From contig OW203767.1 in the NCBI GenBank assembly GCA_934045905.1, positions 24,183,073 to 24,247,072 of the forward strand: a DNA stretch of 64,000 bases. The letters run 5' to 3'. This document shows positions 8,490 to 18,697 of the stretch, in pieces (positions within the stretch are counted from its first letter, which is position 1; each line of letters opens with the position of its first letter). A model generated the notes under the pieces. The model had not been told where the DNA came from. It searched no databases and was given only the letters and a program-made list of their open reading frames with translations. Both the position numbers and the translations under genes were made by a program. Origin of the DNA: Leuctra nigra. Lineage: Eukaryota > Arthropoda > Insecta > Plecoptera > Leuctridae.

Positions 8490-11400
8490 ATGATAAATAT
8501 AGATGTAAATGGATATGACTTAAGTAATAGTAACTACATACTTGACTCTCTCTTTGACTCTGTAAGCACAAACACATCAATTTGCCAACACCCTCAAGAC
8601 CTCACTCATTTATACAAAACGTGCCACGGACTAAAGATTTTTCATTTAAATATTCGCGGAATCAATTCTCACTTTGACGATGCGGCAATTCTCTTACAAG
8701 ATACCAACGTAAAGTTTGATATAATAGTTCTCACCGAAACTCATCTAAAACATGACACCAGCCAATTTACTATTGAGAACTACACTACATACAACTTTAC
8801 AAACAAGACGACCTCTCATGATGGCGTAACTGTACTTGTCAAAGACGACGCATTTGATACGCTGAATGTCCAGAGCCATAAATATTTTTCCCAGGCCCAC
8901 GTTGTTCAAATCGACGTAGTACGGAACTTTATATCTTTTTCAATTTTTGCAGTATACAGATCCCCGTCCGGAGATATCCAAACATTCATCTCCGAACTCA
9001 GTAGTAACAGTAAAATGATGAATAGCGATCACAATGTTATTGTAGGTGATATTAACATTAATATATTTGACAGTTCAGTACTCCCGACAGATTATCTCAA
9101 CATATTGAATGCAAATGGATTTTCATCATGTATCAACGAACCAACACGTGTAACATCATCATCAAGCACATGTATAGACCATATATTTATCAAGTCCAAA
9201 AAAAGTAGCACGCCTTACAAAAGCTACATACTCCACACCAGCATCACAGATCATTACTCTATTGGAATTGGTTGGTTCGAAGTAAATGAGCGTAGTAGAG
9301 AAAATTCTAATAATAAACTTAGAGAAGTAAAGCTAATTAATTATGAACAGCTTAAACTCAGTCTAGAAAACCACGAATGGGATATTATATTAAGGGAAAC
9401 CAACCCAAACACAGCCACGGAGTTATTCGTGAACACTCTGGTTAACTTAACTGAAAACTCCACAACTGTTAAGTCTGTCAAGATAAAAACAAAAAAACTC
9501 AAACCTTGGATAACCTTAGATGTAATTAAAGAAATTAGATATAGAGATAAACTCTATAAAAAAACTCGCAAATATCCCGAACTTACAGTGCTTAAGGATT
9601 ACTACAAAAATTATCGGAACCAAGTAAATTTGTCAATAAAAAGGGCTAAGAATGAATACTATAGAGAGAAAATACTAGAAGCTCAAGGTGACAAAAGAAA
9701 AATATGGAACATCGTAAACGAATTTACGAGCAGAAATACTAAAAAGGTGGAAATTAAACAAATATCCACTTGTAATGGTATTGTCACTACAAAGGAGAAC
9801 CCTAAAATCATAGCAGATGCCTTTGTTGACTACTTCAGCGACGTAGGGGAAAAGATGGCTGAGAACATAGCTAGGTCAGACTTATGCAACCAAAATACCG
9901 ACACATATTACGAAAATATTAATTCTAAATCAATGTTAATGACGCCAGTTACTCACAAAGAAATAATTAATTACATCAATGAAATGAAAAATAATACGGC
10001 TTCTGGTACTGACACAATAAGCACTCTCACTTTAAAATCAATAAAGAAACAGGTGGTCTTACCACTCCACCACATTATCAACACTATCCTTGAGTCAGGT
10101 ATTTATCCAGACATGTTTAAAAACGCATAAATCAAGCCTATCTATAAGAAGGGAGAAAAAACTCTTACTAGTAATTACAGGCCAATTTCCCTACTCTCGA
10201 ACCTCTCTAAGTTAACTGAAAAATGCATAAAACATAGAATATACAACTTCCTAGAAGATAACAAGCTAATATCACCTAATCAATCTGGTTTTCGCTCGGG
10301 GATGGGAACAGAGGATGCTATTGCCAAACTTACAACTCAAATAAGCACACGTATTGATAATAATGAAAAATGTTTAGCTATTTTCCTAGATCTAGCGAAA
10401 GCTTTCGATACTGTCTCCCACCAACTTCTGTTTAAAAAACTTCATAATATGGGTATAAGAGGACTTGTACTGCAACTAATTGAAAGCTATCTGCATAATC
10501 GAGAGCAGTTCGTTGGTATAAACGAAACTGTAAGTAAACCAAGAATAATCAAATACGGAGTGCCTCAAGGTACTGTTCTAGGACCCCTTCTCTTCCTTAT
10601 ATTTATTAATGACCTGTGCTCCTTGTTGCAAAACAACGACACTACAGTATTCGCTGACGATACAGTTTTGCTCTTCTCCTCACGGAGTTGGGACGCAGTA
10701 CACGATTTAGCTGATGTAGGTCTAAATAAAGTAAAAAATTGGCTTAACCAAAATATGCTTACATTAAACAATGAAAAAACCATGTACATCACCTTCTCTC
10801 CACGTGTTAACTGCCAGCCAAAGAATTCTATATTGAAAATCCATAATAGTAGATGTAAGGACCACTACCGTGACTGTCTATGCCACACACTAACCAAAAC
10901 CAAATCTCTACGATATCTTGGCATCACTATCGACCAACATCTTAAGTGGGACGAACATATACTATCAATAATAAAAAAGTTACGTTTTTTTATGGTGAAC
11001 TTTTATCATTTAAGAGATATTCTTTCTTTTGATAGTTTAAAACTTGTCTACTACGCTCTGGCTCAGTCAATTATACAGTATGGAATCGTAGGCTGGGGAG
11101 GGACATACGACACGCACATGTGCAAATTGAACTCTGCCCAAAATATTATCCTTAAAATCCTACTTAAAACTGATTTCCGCTATTCAACAAAAATGCTTTA
11201 CGAAAGAACTGGAGTTCTCCAGGTGAGGAAACTTTATGCTGTATCTCTATTCAAACAAATACACTATAAACATTCTTTTCTACCAACTAACCCCGGAATA
11301 TCTCATATACAAACTCGTTCAAAATCTTCAAATAAAATTTTCCAACCTAGGGTTAACAAAGGTATTACGCAAAGACATGCAGCTTTTCTTGGTCCCAAGC

Positions 11401-11534
11401 TTTACAATCTTTTACCGGATAATATTCGTAAAACTAAATCACAAAATATATTTAACTATGATATAAAGAAGTGGCTAAAAACGTATCCGATCAAATCGCT
11501 AACGGACAATATAAACTGTAGAATAATGAAGTGA
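8490..11534 (+). pseudogene. CR1/jockey-like LINE ORF2 (endonuclease-reverse transcriptase), one nonsense codon
   Basis: One reading frame, broken only by a TAA at 10128-10130. Residues 1-260 form an AP-type endonuclease: IFHLNIRGI, VLTETHLK, FAVYRSPSGD, VIVGDININ, IDHIF and TSITDHYSIG are its conserved strands. The reverse transcriptase follows: IFLDLAKAFDTVSH, YGVPQGTVLGPLLF and the catalytic FADD in TVFADDTVLLF, then LRYLGITID and a tail with FLGPKLYNLLPDNIR. The stop lies between the endonuclease and RT, just before the conserved NYRPISLL. The frame on both sides is the same, so this is a point nonsense change, not a frameshift. Such a copy could not make full-length ORF2 without readthrough. 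Confidence 0.85.
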
Positions 11535-12159
11535 AGTGAAGCAGTGAAGCAGAGAGTCTAGAATGTATACACAGATTTAAATTTCAGCCTGTTCTTATTA
11601 CTTATTTCCCTTGCTCTTCACAAAGGTATCGTTTCAATTTAAGGTTTTTATCTAAAATGAATTATACCATTGTCATATCTAAATTAGGTAGGTACGCCTT
11701 CGAAATTCTCGAAGCTTCAAATTGTACTCCTCACCATTACAACTTCTCATTCTTGTATTTGTTATAGATTAAGTCAAATTAGATTGATTATTATAATTAG
11801 TTTTATAAGTTACTTATGGTGCCAAAATATCTTATTCTTATTTTCGCAATTCTAATCAGATCTAGGGAGGGACTTTCATTTTACTCTAAATTCAGATCCA
11901 TATTTAGTTTAGCTTCTTAATTTAGTTTGTTTAGTGTATAATTAGCATATCACAAATTATTCAAGAAATGTAAACTACTTATAAGTATCTTTTTTAGCTA
12001 CCTCTAAATTATCTGATGGTATTATATTATAAGTAGAATAGTTATGCCCTAACACAAGATATTGTTATCTTAAAAGGGTATAATAAACATAGACCAATGT
12101 AACCATTATTGTAATGCTTTGGAAAAATAAAAATAAACTTGAAACTTGAAACTTGAAAT
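11535..12159 (+). other. 3' UTR and (ACTTGAA)n tail of the CR1/jockey-like LINE
   Basis: AT-rich, non-coding, ending AATAAAAATAAACTTGAA with three heptamer repeats. A microsatellite-like 3' end is common in CR1/L2/jockey relatives and marks the insertion junction with the RTE-like LINE. Confidence 0.65.
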
Positions 12160-12759
12160 ACCCTCCTTCCATAACAGCTTCCGAACACATTGGTAAAAGC
12201 TCTCCGCCGCTGCTCGTCTCTTCTTTATCTCGCGCTCCACCTTACCATCCCTTGTCACAACACTTCCTAAATATTTAAACTCCTCCCGTTCCTGCAGCAT
12301 TGCTCCCTGGATTCCAATCTTGCACCTCGCCTTCTTTCCTCTGTCCATACACAATGTTTCACTCTTTTCTCTGCTAATATGTAGGCCATACTTTTCTGTC
12401 ACACAATTCCATTTATCCACCTTCAACTGTATCTCATCTTCCGACTCGCTCCATATCATAATGTCATCTGCATATATAAATGTTTTTGAATCCCTTCCTT
12501 CCACTTCGTCATTCTCCACTTCCCGTACCATCTCATCCATTACAACACCAAACAGAGTCGGTGACAACACACTACCTTGCTTTAAGCCTTCATTTACTTG
12601 GAACCATTCTGTCCTCCCTACACTGCACTGCACACAACTCCAGCTGTTCTTATACGTACTCTTTATCTTCTTTATTAGTTCCCCACACACTTCTTTCCTC
12701 TTCAAACACTTCCACACCATCTCTCTAGGTAGCCTGTCGTAAGCTTTCTCGAGGTCCAA
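12160..12759 (-). pseudogene. RTE-like LINE ORF2, reverse transcriptase C-terminal half
   Basis: Minus-strand frame beginning DLEKAYDRLPREMVWKCL, with GLKQGSVLSPTLFGVVMDEM, the catalytic box FIYADDIMIW, and FKYLGSVVTRDGK. It ends at LLWKEGI where the other LINE inserted. It is offset by one frame from the upstream RT half: eight T residues at about 12755-12762 read as a one-base insertion in a homopolymer. Confidence 0.8.
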
Positions 12760-14278
12760 AAAAAACCATCCTTGTAATGGATCCCTCTTCCCATCTGCTT
12801 TCCATCAGCTGCCGCAGTGCAAATACTAGGTCAATGGTCGACCGCCCCCGCCTAAAACCATACTGCTCCTCCCTTATCTTCTCCTCCAAGTATAGCATGA
12901 GCCTTCTCTCTAGTATCTTCTCGTATATTTTGGCTGCCTGCGATATGATTGTTATACCTCTGTAGTTGCCAGCCAGTTTTCTATCCCCTTTCTTGAAGAT
13001 TGGAGTAATTATACCTCTACCCCAATCTTCAGGTACTTTACATTCCATCCAAGCTGCATGGATTACTCTACGAAGCCATTCCGCCCCCTCATCGCCAGCT
13101 GCCTTTAACATCTCAACATTTATTTCGTCTATTCCAGTAGCCTTTCCATTTTTCATTCTCTTTATCACGTTCTTCACCTCGACTCTACTTGGTGCCTCTT
13201 TTACATAGCGGTCATTCACTCCTATTAGTTGAGCATCCACTTCCCTCACATCTGCGTCTGTATCCTCCCTCTCCTCGTCACCCATCAACAGGTTTTTAAA
13301 GTAGTCCCTCCATATGTTCTTTAACTCCTCCGGCTTATTTGTCACTGTTCCATCTTCCAACTTCATCACCGACTGCACTTCATTGTCCCGTCGTCTCATC
13401 CCAACCATGTTGTACAACATTTTCTTACTACCATCATAATCTCTTTCCAGCTTGTCTGCAAGAACCTCCATCGTCTTTCTCTTCTCCTCTTCAACAATTG
13501 ACTTCACCAGGATCTTAGCCGCTTTATAAGCTCTTACATTCTCCTCAGAGTTGTCGTGTACTTTCTTCATCCAGGCCAACTTCTTTTCCTCAACTGCTGC
13601 TTTCACTCTCTTGTTCCACCAAGGTGTTTCTTTTTCTTTTCTCTTGCCTGAAGACCTTCCACATACCTCTTCCGCTACCGCCACCATTATTGACTTAAAA
13701 CCATACCATTCCACCTCTACGTCTTGTATCTCCCCTATTGGAACTTGCTCTGTTATTCTTCTGCAAAAATCTTCCTTCACCGCTTCTTCTTGCAATTTCC
13801 ATGTTTTTATTCGTTTCACTCCCGTGTTTCGATGTCCTTTTCCTCTCCTCTCTACCCTCATCTTTGTGACCAGCAGTCTATGATCACTAATTACTGTCCC
13901 AGATGAGACTGCTTCAACATCCAGCAGATATCTGTCCATGCTTCTGCTTACACAGACATAATCTATTACTGATTCCAAAACTGTTCCATTTTGTCCTCGA
14001 CCGACTCTTGTTATCATTTTGTCTTTCTTCTTCACAAACCAAGTATTCGCAATTTTTAAATTCAACGAACTGCACCACTCTATCATTTTCTTCCCTTCAA
14101 CATTTGTCCTACCCCACCCATGCGGACCAAGCACTAGCTCACACCCCGTCCGGTCCATCCCTACCATGGCATTAAAATCACCAATAATCAAGACCTCCTT
14201 TAACTCCACTAAATCCTCTAGCTCCTCCCAAAACTTGTCCTTTTCTTCTTTTGGTCTCAATGTTTGGGGTGCGTACAC
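12760..14278 (-). pseudogene. RTE-like LINE ORF2, endonuclease end and RT N-terminal half
   Basis: Starts with YAPQTLRPKEEKDKFW and VLIIGDFNAMVG, then IDYVCVSRS and VISDHRLL (endonuclease core, with the catalytic SDH). RT motifs follow: MKNGKATGIDEINVEMLKA, GIITPIFKKGDRK, NYRGITIISQAAKIYEKIL and QYGFRRGRSTIDLVFALRQL. These motifs match the RTE clade. The frame shifts at both ends, against 14304-14726 and against 12160-12759, each explained by a single-base change. Confidence 0.8.
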
Positions 14279-14303
14279 TTGTACCAGCTCGACAATGTTT
14301 TCA

Positions 14304-14726
14304 TCAATTTGCTAGCTTCATCTTGATTAGTCGATCACTTCTTCTCTCAATCTCTAACACCTTCTCTTTATAAGCGCTGCTTACGACAAATCCTACTCCA
14401 CTTTTCCCCGTCTCACCACCTGACCACATGAGCTGGTATCCCCCTCGCAGCATCTTCTCACCTGCCCCCTTCCACTTCGTCTCACTAAGGCCCAACACAT
14501 CCAGATTTCTGTCAATCATCAAATCCACAATCTGTTCAATGTTGTTCGTTAACGTGACAATATTTAATGTGCCTATTTTCAACAAATACTGCCGTCTTCG
14601 TCTTCTCGATATTTTCTTCTCATTATTGTCCAGTGTCCTTCCTTTATTGTCCAGCCTCTTTCTCCTACCTACAATATTCTCCTTGAAAACCAACTTGTCC
14701 GAAAAACCCGCTTCGACTGAGTCCAT
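14304..14726 (-). pseudogene. RTE-like LINE ORF2 N-terminus (endonuclease start)
   Basis: The frame opens at 14726, overlapping the end of ORF1 by about 57 nt. It contains LKIGTLNIVTL, LDVLGLSETKWKGAG and GVGFVVSSAYKEKV, the first endonuclease strands. It ends at a TGA near 14304; removing one T there would connect it to the following endonuclease frame, so a one-base insertion is inferred. Confidence 0.75.
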
Positions 14727-16045
14727 ACATTCTTCTTGGTAACCACCTTCTCCTCAACCAGCATATTTTTCAGCTTTCTCCCAACTTCTCGGGCCCACTT
14801 CCTTCTGTCCATCATGAACCCTGGCGTGTAGTCTAATTCAATAAACTCCCCCTCATTCTCCTTCACCAACTTTTTCAAACCTTTATTCAAATTGGCTGAG
14901 TAGTCTGAATAGTTACTTAGTAGTCCCACAATGCCTATTTTTATATTTGGACCAAAAAAGCTTCTAGACACCTCCATCAAACCCCCAAAATCCTCCATTA
15001 TCTCCCCTTTATCCATTCGCGTCCAAACTTCAATATTTCCTAACTGGAAAATTACTTTCTTCAGATTACTATGTTTTTCATAGTATCCCTCTTCAATTCG
15101 CGCAGACATTTCTCTGATTCTTATTCCGGGATCTCTTCTTACGTAACACCCTTCCCCTAGAGAGAAAACCCAGGCTTCACTACCACTCACATCTCCAACC
15201 AACAAAATCGACTGAGTCCTGAGTCCTGAGTCAGACGATCTCGTGTCATCGTGCTCCTCATACGACTTTTCATTTTCTTCACTCCTCTTCACCTGGCTCT
15301 TCTCTTTTTCTTCATAATCTTGATCGTCTTGTCCATGAATACATATATCGTTCTCAGTCATCATGTTATTTTCTCCTTCTACTGTGTTGTTTTGTTCTGC
15401 TTTCTTTTTTGTTACTTTTCTCCGGTGTTGTTGTTGTTGTCCTTCCTGCTGCTCTTTTCTACCAGACCTATCAACCATTTCCTTCATTTCTTCAAAACCT
15501 TTCATTCTGATATCCATACTATCTGCACACTCAGCTTCCCTCCTCTTAATCTCTTCAACTTGATCTGCAATATTTTCTTGTTCTAATCGGTCTATTTCCA
15601 TCAAGATCTTGTGGTTTTTATGTTCAATCTCTTCTTTCCAAACTGCTATCTGCACACATGCTACTCGATTTTCTCTTTCATTCAAACATAACATTTCATT
15701 CAAATGTTTAACCTTTTCCTCCATTTCCATTTCCCATACTATTACTTCTCCAAACATGTCACAAACTTCATTCTCTTCCCTTTCTGACTTCTTCCTAAGT
15801 TCTTTCACCTCATTTCTAAGCTCCTTCATTTCTTCTCTCATTTCCTTAACCTCTGTCACCAAGAAATCATGATCATATTGCGGTCCTAACAACAACGATT
15901 TCGATTTACTCACATGCTTTACTCGCACTTGCTGTTTGTCCACTTCGTTTCCTGGTGAAGTATCCATCTTTCTGCTTCTTCTGCTGTTCTTATCCTTCTT
16001 CGCACTCAAAACTCCCTTCTCTTTAGATCGTAAATTCCTCTCCAT
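14669..16045 (-). CDS. RTE-like LINE ORF1 with coiled coil and SGNH-like domain
   Basis: 458 residues, ATG start at 16045. Residues 1-60 are basic; about 65-220 are a long charged coiled coil (EMREEMKELRNEVKELRKK); then comes a Gln/Glu/Asp-rich linker. About residues 285-440 have the layout of the SGNH/GDSL-like esterase found in ORF1 of several LINE clades: SILLVGDVSGSEAW, VIFQLGNIEVW, then GIVGLLSNYSD and a C-terminal DRRKWA helix. The usual GDS serine position reads GDV, so catalysis is doubtful. The frame is uninterrupted. Confidence 0.65.
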   Translation of the reverse strand: MERNLRSKEKGVLSAKKDKNSRRSRKMDTSPGNEVDKQQVRVKHVSKSKSLLLGPQYDHDFLVTEVKEMREEMKELRNEVKELRKKSEREENEVCDMFGEVIVWEMEMEEKVKHLNEMLCLNERENRVACVQIAVWKEEIEHKNHKILMEIDRLEQENIADQVEEIKRREAECADSMDIRMKGFEEMKEMVDRSGRKEQQEGQQQQHRRKVTKKKAEQNNTVEGENNMMTENDICIHGQDDQDYEEKEKSQVKRSEENEKSYEEHDDTRSSDSGLRTQSILLVGDVSGSEAWVFSLGEGCYVRRDPGIRIREMSARIEEGYYEKHSNLKKVIFQLGNIEVWTRMDKGEIMEDFGGLMEVSRSFFGPNIKIGIVGLLSNYSDYSANLNKGLKKLVKENEGEFIELDYTPGFMMDRRKWAREVGRKLKNMLVEEKVVTKKNVWTQSKRVFRTSWFSRRIL

Positions 16046-16300
16046 GTTCTAGTGACCTTGACTTTAGAAATCGCAATCCACGTCACCGTGAAAAACAATG
16101 TTCCTTTATCTCACAAGAAATTCTAATCAGTGAAACTAAATGAATTTATATTGGCATTAAAATATAACCAAAAAACATTTAATTTTCACGATTTTTACCT
16201 CAGATTGTTCCTCTTGCCTTTCCTTACAATGTTGCTGTTACTTCAAATCACAAACAAAGCTGCATTTCCATAAAATACAATAAATTCAGCAGCAGTTCTA

Positions 16301-16614
16301 CCTCACAACTGTGTCAAACCACGGCCTCCGTGGATTCCCGAAATGTTTCCCCGAAAATGGAAAATGGAAAATGGGAAATGTTTCCCCGAAATGTTTCGTT
16401 AAATTACTCTTAGCAGCTCGACTAGACAGAGAAACCACGCCTATCGTAGCGGTGACGTCACGGAATCAGCTGCCATTATGGGTAATATGGGAATAACTCA
16501 AACTAGAGTTCGTAGAGACTTCCCGTTTTCGGCGTTCGAATTTTTAGAACGATTTGCACCTTTTTAATTCGTGACAGACGGCCTTTAAAACGCCTTTTTA
16601 ACCCTATTTTCTAG
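16301..16614. other. Module A intron, no gene
   Basis: Contains a short tandem run of GAAAATG-type units (about 16345-16385) between two copies of GTTTCCCCGAAA, then AT-rich DNA up to the TTTTCTAG acceptor. Confidence 0.45.
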
Positions 16615-16830
16615 GTTCTTCACGGGGAGTTCGAGTTGGCAGGATCGTCAGAACACGCCCTCTTCGTAGCAAACACAAATGTTGCTGAGAATCCAATCGT
16701 CGGGTTTAACCTCACAAGTAACTCAACAACACAGAACATGACCTTGCAGCCAATCAGAGCTTCCGATACCAACTATCTTCAGTTTAAAGTCGAACGAACC
16801 GGTTCGAAAACCGAACCTAATCGGTTTTAG
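16615..16830 (+). pseudogene. Adhesion-GPCR module A, exon 7 (3' half deleted)
   Basis: Acceptor TTTTCTAG, then a frame reading VLHGEFELAGSSEHALFV and ENPIVGFNLTSN, up to RASDTNY at 16775. There it jumps to intron sequence and stops at 16830. The module B exon (31318-31598) continues for 40 more residues to a GTAAGA donor. Comparison shows that 202 bp (31479-31680 of B) are missing here, between the similar octamers ACCAACTA and ACCAATTA. The splice donor is lost, so normal joining to 18015 is not possible. The protein region is the GAIN-like part before the GPS. Confidence 0.7.
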
Positions 16831-17618
16831 ATGTTCGCGAACCGAACCTCCGCACTGCGCCACTTTGTCATTTCCCTCCAACATTTCGTTCCAGTGTAGT
16901 TGTTCTAGATAGAAGGCTTTCTGACAAAGTTGCCAAAGAAGAAATAGTGCAAATTGTTGCAGTTCATTGATACGTAATTTTAATTTAAATTTATTTTTCT
17001 TACCTTTTCTTCGTTCAAAAATTCAATTATATGATTAAATTAAATAAAGAAATAAAATGCACTAAATAGATGGTCATGCCTAAATGAGGTAATTTTACTT
17101 TTCTCTTGAAAATTATCTATTATAGAGTGATTATCTTTACTCTCCGCCTGCAACTGAATAGAGTTGAACCATGGTGTCAACTTTGCAACTTACATAAATC
17201 TAACCTACGCTCGACAAATCATAAAACGGTATTTGAAAGAAATGGATTGTCTGTAAAATATGTGATGGGAAAAAATTTCATCCGATGAAGTCTATGCTTA
17301 CTTGCATCTACCTCTTGTAGGTGAGCTCTGATTTCATTGATAATAACAAGGATAGATTGTCAATGAACCTGACCAGCAGCCAATATGTTTCGCAAATACC
17401 GTTTTATGATTTGTTGGGTGAACCTATGTGAAACAGAATATTAAAATATTAAAGCATAACGATGCCAAACAATGTTTAATGTAATTTTTTGTGTAAGTGA
17501 TAAACCCACTGCATGTAAAAAATACCAGACGTTCGATTCGGTTCGGAAGTTCGGTCAAATATTTCAAGTTCGGTTCGAGGTTCGGTTCGGAAAATGTGAC
17601 GTTCGCCAAACCCTACTG
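16780..17618. mobile_element. hAT-like MITE with GGTTCG-rich ends, copy A
   Basis: Left end CAGTTTAAAGTCGAACGAAC with repeated GAACCGGTTCG motifs; right end GGTTCGGTTCGG..CCAAACCCTACTG. The inverted match is degenerate, starting CAGT on both ends. No clear target duplication was found. The same block in module B is split by a Helitron-like insertion. Confidence 0.4.
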
Positions 17619-18014
17619 AAGTTTTGCACACACATGATGAGTATGATCGGTTACAATTGTATAGTGTTTGAACAATTTATGCTTGATTTGAAATCTTTTT
17701 CATTATTTAAACTATTGTTATTTCCAAGGTCTATTACATAGCAGCAACTTTCACACGAATATTTTTTCGTGGGTAATACGAAGACTCAATCAACACGTTA
17801 CTCAGCGTTATGATGATTTACTCTTTGAAAATAGACTAACTAGTGTTTAGGGTCGGATTTTCAATGATTAAATTATGCTCTGTGTATCATTTACATAGTG
17901 GTCAATCTATGAATGTCATTGGTTGTTGCATTAGCAATATAATATTGCTCTAGTCAAATGTTTCCAATTAACAGAGCATTGAAACCACCCTTAGCTTATA
18001 ACTTCTTTTGGCAG

Positions 18015-18204
18015 GTATGTTAACGACAATCCTATAGTGATTGTTGCTATGACTGCTGCCATTGAACTGGCCCAATTTAGTGCGGACTCATACGTTCAGA
18101 TTGCTTTTCCAACTAAAACTGTAAATACTGAGAGGATCCGCAAGTGCGCTTGGTATGACAACCATGCACAGGAATGGGTGACTGACGGGTGCGAAAACCA
18201 AAAG
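18015..18204 (+). CDS. Adhesion-GPCR module A, exon 8 (GPS first half)
   Basis: A 190-nt exon after TTTTGGCAG, entering with one base of a split codon and leaving in phase 0 at AAAG/GTAATT. The product reads YVNDNPIVIVAMTAAIELAQ and TERIRKCAWYDNHAQEWV with DGCENQK. The last part gives the first two cysteines and both tryptophans of a GPS motif (C-x-W...W....C). It differs from the module B exon by one or two residues. Its upstream partner exon 7 has lost its donor in module A. Confidence 0.75.
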
Positions 18205-18697
18205 GTAATTACTTTACTTCAATACTTCATGAAATGCCAAAGTGTTCTACGGTCGGTGACAGGCAAAGATGAACCCAGTTTAACATGGCCAGGTATAGGC
18301 CGGCCCATGGTTCATCGTTGTCTGTCCCCGGCAGTAGGTGCTAGCATATCCAAATTGTCTGAACTCATTGGCGCTAGTTTGATTCCCATTCAAACCGTAT
18401 TTTAAATAATTACGTCAAATCGAGAATAATATTAGGTAACTAGTTTAGTTTTATAACTAGGCGCCTGTGAAGAAAATTTCATGAAAGTGGTTTCGTCGTT
18501 TCGGATTTGGTCTAGCCCCACGAATTTGACAGAAATATTACAATCGGCTTGATGAAAAGGGTGCAATGCCTCGTAGTTTGTAAAAGGAATATAACATTTT
18601 GTCGGATGAACCATAAAGGTCAATAGTTTAGACGTCACAACAAAGGTATTCCATTATTGAAATATGGTTAGCCGAAAATCTATGGTTCACGTTCCAG

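Larger units (their letters stand above)
7172..12159 (+). mobile_element. CR1/jockey-like LINE inserted into the RTE-like LINE
   Basis: A + strand non-LTR retrotransposon of about 5 kb. It starts with a tandemly repeated CAGTTTGTATATCAG near 7169 and has a ~400-bp 5' UTR, ORF1 (7580-8299), ORF2 (8490-11534, one stop codon inside), a ~600-bp 3' UTR and a tail of repeated ACTTGAA units (12137-12159) rather than a plain poly(A). It interrupts the RT frame of the host LINE, so it is the younger insertion. Confidence 0.8.
6575..16300 (-). mobile_element. RTE-like LINE, full-length span, split by another LINE
   Basis: A minus-strand non-LTR retrotransposon inserted in a module A intron. Order in its own sense: 5' UTR (about 16046-16300), ORF1 (14669-16045), ORF2 endonuclease and reverse transcriptase (14726 down to about 12160), a foreign + strand LINE (about 7172-12159), the ORF2 C-terminus (7171-6656), then a short 3' UTR ending in an AATAAAAAAAA-like tail near 6575. 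Borders are approximate because no target duplication was identified. Confidence 0.7.

Noticed and set aside
17472..17741. Open frame of 89 codons duplicated at 34226.
   Set aside because: Lies in the GGTTCG-rich MITE and intron DNA; duplicated with the module and without protein-like features.
18432..18638. A minus-strand frame of 68 codons conserved in all three modules (also 35186 and 58363).
   Set aside because: Conserved only because intron 8 is duplicated; no protein features, and it lies within the intron upstream of the 7TM exon.
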